This document shows positions 57,707-64,000 of a DNA stretch of 64,000 bases, piece by piece. The first letter of the stretch is position 1. The number at the start of each line of letters is the position of its first letter. Under the pieces are notes generated by a model that saw nothing but the letters and a program-made list of their open reading frames with translations, did no database searches and was not told where the DNA came from. This DNA comes from Adineta ricciae (lineage: Eukaryota > Rotifera > Eurotatoria > Adinetida > Adinetidae): positions 62,001-126,000 of the forward strand of contig CAJNOJ010000038.1 of assembly GCA_905250025.1 (NCBI GenBank), given 5' to 3'. Both the position numbers and the translations under genes were made by a program.

Positions 57707-59963
57707 TTAATACCGTTGATTTCTTGTCAGGGGCATCGTATCATTAACTGATGGTACGCATTTATTAACGGATGTCGGTAAACGCCCTCCATGCTGATCT
57801 GTCGGTGGGACAGTAATCATTGAACCAACAAGTATGAAGGTTTGAAATATAAAACAAAGACAGATAGCAGCCAAAATACTCTATTTGTGACAAAAAAGAT
57901 TGTTGTTAATCATCTGCTGTATGAACGCCATCGATAGACATACTCGACTTTTAACTCGTGATGAAAAAAACCCGAGTAAATAAGCACCAAGAATCGGAGA
58001 TGAAAATGTACCGTTGATTCGTATAACAATCTAAATTCGAAAAAGAAAACGGATCAATGTCAAATTCGAAACGGTACTCACTGTAATTATGTTATTTTTT
58101 GTGTAAGATACAACGAATGTCACCAATATGATCAAAAATCCAATGGCTGTTGCTGTATAACAGAAAAAATTTATCAAGTGACAACATAATTAGACCTACA
58201 CAAGACTTTAGAGATGATGAGTTCTCGATCAGCAGATGTTGAACGTTTTTTTGCTAATCGCTTATAAATATCTTCAATAATGACCGTAGTAAGACTATTT
58301 ACTCCACTGGAGAATGTGCTTAGTGTTGCGCTTAATATCGAAGCGATCCAAAGTCCTGGTAAACCGGGAAAACGACTTAAAGTTTCTATGATAAACAACG
58401 GATACATCTAAAGAGAGACGAATTCGTATCAAATTTATCAATACTATATGTTTTTTACTTGATCGGATCGTGAAATAAGTTTAGCACGAAGTGGATCACA
58501 TTGACTATATTTTGCATAGAGTAAACATCCAATGAATATGCAAAACATGTACATTATCACATTCATTATATAAGCATTCCACATCACTCTATGAAAATAT
58601 CATTTAATCATAGAATTTTTGCTCCTAAAATACTTTTGTGCCGCTTTCGTATCTTTAACACACATATATCTTTGCGCTTGAGTCTGAATACATGCATATT
58701 GTGCGATAGTAGCAAATGTGTGACCAATTAGAATACTCCAAATTGTATAACGTATTGACGGATTGAAATTTATACTAAAATATTTCGAATAATATCTATA
58801 TTTTTACAATACATCGACATACACTGCGAATTGTATTCGATTTCCATCTCTTAGAATATCGAATGCTTTTGATAATCCACCAATATCGATTAAACCTTGA
58901 AGAAGAAAAAAACATTCAACACAATTTTTAACGGAATTCGATAAATGAGAAACTCAAATCGGTTTTTTTAAAGCTACACAAGTACATCAATTTGTCATTC
59001 TCATTGACGATGAAAGAATTGATATATACCAAAAACGATTGATAGACTAAGACCGAGAAACATCACCGATGCTTGTATTACATCAGTCCAAATGACTCCT
59101 CTTATTCCACCCTGAAAATAACTTCGAATATTTTGGAAATTCAAAATATATTCATACAGACAATACTCGTATAAATCGTACAAATGACTCCACAAGTCAC
59201 AAGTGCCATCCAAATGTTAATTCCAGTCACTTGGCTAACTGCTAAACAAGGTCCATAAAGAGCCACAGATATATAAAGAATCTTAATACACGATCAAGTA
59301 ATTGTCAATGTGAAAAGATTGGATTTTTTCCTTACTGTTACTAAGATATAGTCGCAAGTGATCAAAATCCGAACTGCTAGTGAAAATCGTTTTTCGAAAT
59401 ACTATCAATCAAAGATGCTTATGATTCTGTAATAATCAGAACTTTCTCTAATTACATACAGCATAAATACTAACACTTCCAACATAATGAAATTTAGGTA
59501 TAAAAAATTTCACTGTTACCAACGTTGCAATTAACCAAGCAAATACTATTCAAATAAGCAATCAAATCAAATGGATTATATCGAAAGAAATTCTTGTTAA
59601 CGTACTAGAATAGACATACATTGTTCCATAATAGTAGATCTCTACAGGTGTACCAAGTAGAGATATTGCAGAGGTAAAACTTGCTAAGAGACTCATTGCT
59701 GTTGGTAATATCTAGAAATAAATACGAATGTCTTAGCAAGATTTCCTCACCATGCTCTTGATCACCTTCATTTGACCATCGGCAATAAGATATTCTTTTG
59801 TTGATGTTGGTTTTGATCGTTTACATGCATAGTGAATACCAATACCGCCAGATAAAACTATAAGTATTAGATAAATACGTGCTGTTGCTAAGATGAATAT
59901 TTGATCTTTTAACTCACTTAAAACTATACTTGAAACTCCATAATCAATCCAACTGAGATGCAT
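57707..59963 (-). CDS. SLC5-family sodium/solute symporter
   Basis: Many small exons with short introns. Start at 59963 (MHLSWIDYGVSSIVLSELKD), then ARIYLILIVLSGGIGIHYAC and the conserved STKEYLIADGQMKV. The next exon (about 59607-59712) gives LPTAMSLLASFTSAISLLGT with PVEIYYYGTM, the TM2 signature of the SMCT/SMVT branch. Further exons: GGIRGVIWTDVIQASVMFLG (about 59040-59115), and SRFPGLPGLWIASILSATLS with TFSSGVNSLTTVIIEDIYKR (about 58255-58400). The last exon has GSMITVPPTDQHGGRLPTSV and stops at 57707-57709. Relatives couple sodium entry to uptake of monocarboxylates, iodide or vitamins; the substrate here is unknown. Exon borders were not all resolved. Confidence 0.8.
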
Positions 59964-61078
59964 CTAGAAATAGTAATCGAACTCTCATTTTATTGAAATC
60001 AATTGAAAAATGATAAACTAAGCTTGACGAAGTTTATCATCGTTTAGTAACAACAATATAATTTCATCGAAACAGAATCCGAGATTCGATAACGACTGAA
60101 GGTGAGTATGAGCCTTTCTGTTATCAATATCGTCACTCTCAAGAACTACACTTGCTATACAAATATTACAATACACAAGTCGTATATTTCTAACTCTGGA
60201 TCATAGTGATGCTCACTGATGCATAGAACACATTACTTTCATATGAAGGAGACAAGAAGCATGCAGACATGCGTAGATGAGTTGAAAGAAAAGAAAAGAA
60301 AAGAAAAGATTGTTTTGTTTTGCTGCTAAGAAAAACACATAAAAGACAAAAAGATATTTTGAGATGGTATAATTTATATTTTCTTTCTCATCGACAAACA
60401 AAAGAGTAACCAGTCATTTGAGCGATGTTTGAGAAAATTTCGAATGATAGAGAATCACAAACAGTTGTGTCTCATATCATTTTCTTTCTTTCATATTTAC
60501 ACTGACAGGTTAGTAACTTTTCTTTATACACAGAAGGAAATAAGGGATATAAATTCATTAAAAGATTCGAATATGGAATTCGCGAAGGTTGATAGTTATA
60601 TAGACTAGATTTCAACTAAAAATTGCATTTAGATGAGTATAGAACTGTGAACTTGATGTTTAGTTTTTCAGAGGTAAGAAAATATAACATCAAACTGTTA
60701 CAATTCAGATTTCGATTTACTTCAGCTCTTACTGCGAGCTGTTTGATTATGTTTGTTATCAATATTAATATTGTGTTAAACAAATTGACTTCAGGTTCGT
60801 AGTATAGCACCTACATTATGTAAGATGTCTTAATATTTTTTTAACTTATGACATGATTATTGATAAAGATGTCACTTTCTTCTTTTCTCAAAAGGTTGAA
60901 AGTCGATTTTTCCATAATATAGTTTTCGGCAAGAAAGTGAAATGACATTTGTAACACATTTTATTTTTTACTTTCATATTGTTTTTTAATTTTCTTCTTT
61001 CGATTCCGTCATTCGTTCGTGTATTTAAGTTGTGGTCGTGTTCCGTATTACTACAATTCAAGACCTTCATACGTGACG
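59964..61078. other. Intergenic between divergent SLC5 and ABCC genes
   Basis: The two transport genes point away from each other, so promoters of both should lie here. It contains an (AAAGA)n run at about 60284-60309. Nothing else recognised. Confidence 0.55.
60284..60309. repeat. (AAAGA)n simple repeat
   Basis: About five AAAGA units in the SLC5/ABCC intergenic region. Confidence 0.8.
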
Positions 61079-63047
61079 ATGACACATGACTATGAAGAAC
61101 GAAAACCATTACTTCAAGACATGGATTCGTTGTACATTAATAATAACGATCGTCTTTTTAACGAGCGCAGAACAACTTCGTTGATGAATATGAGTAATGA
61201 AAAGTGTGAAATCCACCGAAACTCATCACAGCTCGAATCATCACAATCATCATGGACTCGATGGGCACATGTAGTATTTTGGTGGTGGCTCAATCCGCTT
61301 CTTCGTTTAGGTCACAAGCAAATACTTACCGATGAGGATCTTGAAGATTTGCCTCTTCAGGAGAAATGTTTACTTTCGTTTCAAAAGTTGATTATGTACG
61401 ATTGGTCAACTACAACAACGACGTGGCGTATAGTTTTAAGCGCATTTAGAAATGAGACGCTCCTCGTTGGTCTTATTCTCGTGCCATTCCTTATCGTTCG
61501 TCTGCTACAGCCGTTATTTTTACGTAACATAATACAACAAATAAGTTCAATGGAATCTACTTCACTGGATTTGAAATCAATCAGCATTTCCGTAGTTGGA
61601 TTAATATTGTGTACAATTATATATGCAATGGTTTTCCAACAATTTTTCTTTCGCTCAGCTCTATTAGGACGTCGCATTCGACATGCGCTGTCATCGATTA
61701 TTTATCAACATGTGCTCACGACTCAAACATCAGCAATTCAAAAAACAACTTCGGCTCAAATAATCAATTTATTATCTGATGACATCAGTAAATTCGACGA
61801 ACTATGGACTGATGGACATTTTCTATGGGTCGGACCTCTAGAGACTTTATTTACATTTCTTATTTTGTGGTGGATTGTCGGCTTACTGCCAACAATTTGC
61901 AGTGTTATAACGGCTCTTCTATTAATCCCAGTACAGTTCGTGCTTAGTCGATTATTCGCCCGCTATCGTGCCGAGAAAATGTCACATGCGGACAAGCGTC
62001 TCCAAGTATTTAGTGAAATTCTTCATGGCTGCCAACTTATTAAGATATATAATTGGGAAAAACCGATGGAGAAAAGAGTGGCTGATATGCGTCAACATGA
62101 ATTAGGTACTATAAAACGTGCAAACCATTTACGAGCAATTAATGAATGTCTATTTTTCTCTTCGCCGTGTTTGTTCAGTTGTGTCATTTTTCTTAGTCTT
62201 TGGTTTCTTGGTTATCGTTTGAATGCAGCAGATGTCTTTGTTACTCTGAATTATTTTATTCAATTAAGATTTTCCCTGTTTCGATTGCTTCCATTGAATA
62301 TTCAACAGTTGAGTAATGTGTCAGTTGCGTCGAAACGTATTGATTCATTTATGAAACTTGAAAAAGTTCAATATCAAAACTCAATGTTAAATGTAAGCGT
62401 AGATAAAAGCGAAAATGACATCATTGTTTTATGTAATGCCTCATTTTCGTGGGGAAATGATCAGACTGATCTATCATCCCTTAATATACACATAGAATCT
62501 GGTCAATTAGTTGGTATCATTGGATCTGTCGGTGCTGGAAAATCATCGCTATTTGCCGCTCTGCTCAGTGAAATGAAACAGATCGGTGGACAGATGCAAG
62601 TGAATGGCTCGGTTTCCTATGCTGCCCAGTCTCCTTGGATATTTGCTGACACCATTCGTGCTAACATCCTACTCGGCAAGGAGATGGATGAGAAACGGTA
62701 TACGTCTGTCGTACGCGCATGTTGTCTCGATATCGATTTTAAAGCATTAGGAAATGCTGGCGATTTGACAGTCGTGGGAGAGAGAGGGGTTAATCTAAGT
62801 GGTGGACAAAAGGCACGTGTTTCGCTGGCACGAGCAATCTACGTCGACGCCGATATTTATCTGTTCGATGATCCACTTTCAGCTGTTGATCCAAAAGTAG
62901 CCGAACAAATCTTCAATGCTTGCATCAGTTCTCAAGGACTTCTGAGTAAGAAAACACGACTATTGATAACTCATCAAAGACGCTTTGTAGCTGCATCCGA
63001 TATATCAGTTTTACTTGTTGATGGTCATATTGAAGCACAAGGTCCTT
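61079..63047 (+). CDS. ABCC-type (MRP4-like) ABC transporter, N-terminal half
   Basis: Start at 61079 (MTHDYEERKPLLQDMDSLYI), the first ATG of the frame; 20 upstream codons are also open. After a 70-residue head, WTRWAHVVFWWWLNPLLRLG and ILTDEDLEDLPLQEKC are typical of ABCC proteins lacking TMD0. TMD1 spans about residues 130-430, with the coupling segment YRAEKMSHADKRLQVFSEIL. NBD1 has Walker A GSVGAGKSSL, Q-loop AAQSPWIFADTIRANIL, signature LSGGQKARVSLARA, Walker B DIYLFDDPLSAVD and the LLITHQ switch histidine. The family exports organic anions and drug conjugates, powered by ATP. No intron is seen. The frame is cut at the join at 63048, so TMD2 and NBD2 (about half the usual 1,300 residues) are absent from the window. 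Confidence 0.88.
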
Positions 63048-63048
63048 N
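63048..63048. other. Assembly join (single n)
   Basis: The rightward ABCC frame stops in the middle of a gene and leftward FMO sequence begins. Confidence 0.92.
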
Positions 63049-63543
63049 AGTTTTTAAATGTTGAATTTGACCTTGAAATAGATGTTGATTATGAAATGAT
63101 GGAATATTCGTATTTTCATAAATTCCACAACAAATTGCGATGCGATCAAATGAAAAAATTTCATCATTAACAGAAATTTTCCATTTATGACTTGAATAAT
63201 CTTTCCATACAGATTTCACTTCAGTTTCAAATCGAATAAAATCTTTTAAATGAAAATAATCAGCATAATCATTCAAATATTGAACATATTCCATAAAAGA
63301 CAACATTCGAGGTTTATGAAGAATTTTTTCATCTTTTCCAACAAAATCACTAAACATTGTTAATAAATGACTTGATACAAGTATTCCTTCTTCATATGCT
63401 CGTGCAAATAATCCACCAAGTGAATTTGATTTTTCAAAAACTGTACATCGATGACCTTCAACTAATAATTCTTTTAATGTTACTAATCCACTTGAACCAC
63501 AACCGATTATTCCCACATCAAGTTGAACATGTTTATCATTCAT
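63049..63543 (-). CDS. Flavin-containing monooxygenase, N-terminal fragment, second copy
   Basis: Start at 63543 (MNDKHVQLDVGIIGCGSSGL). It is open to the block edge at 63049, where the FMO signature (NQHLFQGQIQHLKT) is just reached. It matches 55965-56463, with scattered changes; the FAD motif is GCGSSG instead of GCGPSG, still allowed by GxGxxG. It probably belongs with block 3 (C-terminal end at 54559-54921), completing the H1 copy. Confidence 0.8.
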
Positions 63544-64000
63544 TGCATTGCATTCGTCGATCTATCTTCGATTGTTCATATATAGAGAAGAAAGAAACAA
63601 AGAAACAATGAATAAAGGAAATGACCGAATGATGTCACTATCGAATCAAATTCGTTATTGACGGAGAATATATACAAAAATAATACGTAGGATATCCTAT
63701 GAATTAGAATTCGAGTTTTTTCTAGAATATATTTGTCTGTAGGATAGATCTCGATATATTACATCGAATAGAAATATTTTTGGATCGATTCCAGACCAAT
63801 GATAATAGAGAAAATCATTATTTTGACACACTAAGACATCTGATCAACTTAGATCAATGTTATATTAAGATAGAAGATGATGAGTTCTATCTGAAAGCTA
63901 TTTTATGTATTATATAGATCTTAGCTTAGAAAAGATTCGAAGAACGGGAGCTGAAGTAAAGTGTTATGAGAGATATGAGTAATACATTTATTGAAAACGA
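63544..64000. other. FMO upstream flank, second copy
   Basis: Matches 56464-57000 with small indels; no gene seen. Confidence 0.6.

Noticed and set aside
1-64000. CRISPR arrays, bacterial operons, tRNA or rRNA genes
   Set aside because: Spaced 138-bp periodicity at 45-52 kb is an exon/intron array of LRRs, not a CRISPR. No tRNA or rRNA was recognised by eye, though a covariance search was not possible.

Overview
The window looks like genomic DNA from a bdelloid rotifer. Evidence: AT-rich sequence with very short introns (about 31-70 bp); R-S-ExE ADP-ribosyltransferase/TPR proteins, NGDFE-type lectin repeats, FG-GAP relics and F-box/leucine-rich relics of the kind abundant in bdelloids; and two colinear copies of nearly every gene that differ by a few percent in coding sequence, as bdelloid alleles do. 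Species cannot be named from sequence alone.

The window is not one continuous locus. Single 'n' characters at 11042, 32005, 54922 and 63048 separate five blocks: 1-11041, 11043-32004, 32006-54921, 54923-63047 and 63049-64000. Sequence overlaps at their ends show they were joined in a doubtful order. Block 1 ends in 45 bases that reappear at the start of block 3, so block 1 + block 3 form one copy (H1). Block 2 is the other copy (H2). Blocks 3 and 4 share a 221-bp overlap with one mismatch, whereas block 2 matches block 4 perfectly over the same 221 bp, so H2 probably continues into block 4 and H1 into block 5.

The common gene order, both copies: membrane-anchored ferritin-like (desiccation-related) protein (-); small secreted protein (-); Ser/Thr-stalk type II membrane lectin-like protein (-); dead GPCR; ADP-ribosyltransferase/TPR gene, broken in both copies (+); eight-helix membrane protein with a FemAB/GNAT-like acyltransferase domain (-); class A GPCR with a proline-rich N terminus (-); FG-GAP relic (+); flavin monooxygenase with a C-terminal membrane anchor (-); then an SLC5 sodium symporter (-) and an ABCC transporter (+, cut short). 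Block 2 also begins with a partial GPCR and a dead F-box/leucine-rich gene that lie left of the window in H1.

The main difference between copies is a 15-kb segment present only in H1 (about 36.8-51.9 kb). It holds a TRPM-family channel followed by 50 leucine-rich repeats, each encoded by its own phase-0 exon, mostly 84 nt. Splice phase indicates that channel and repeats were one gene, a TRPM-LRR fusion. A 421-bp foldback transposon with an 8-bp target duplication (CATATTTC) sits exactly at the exon boundary between the two halves. This fusion, its absence from the other copy, and its interruption by the element are the most unusual things in the window.
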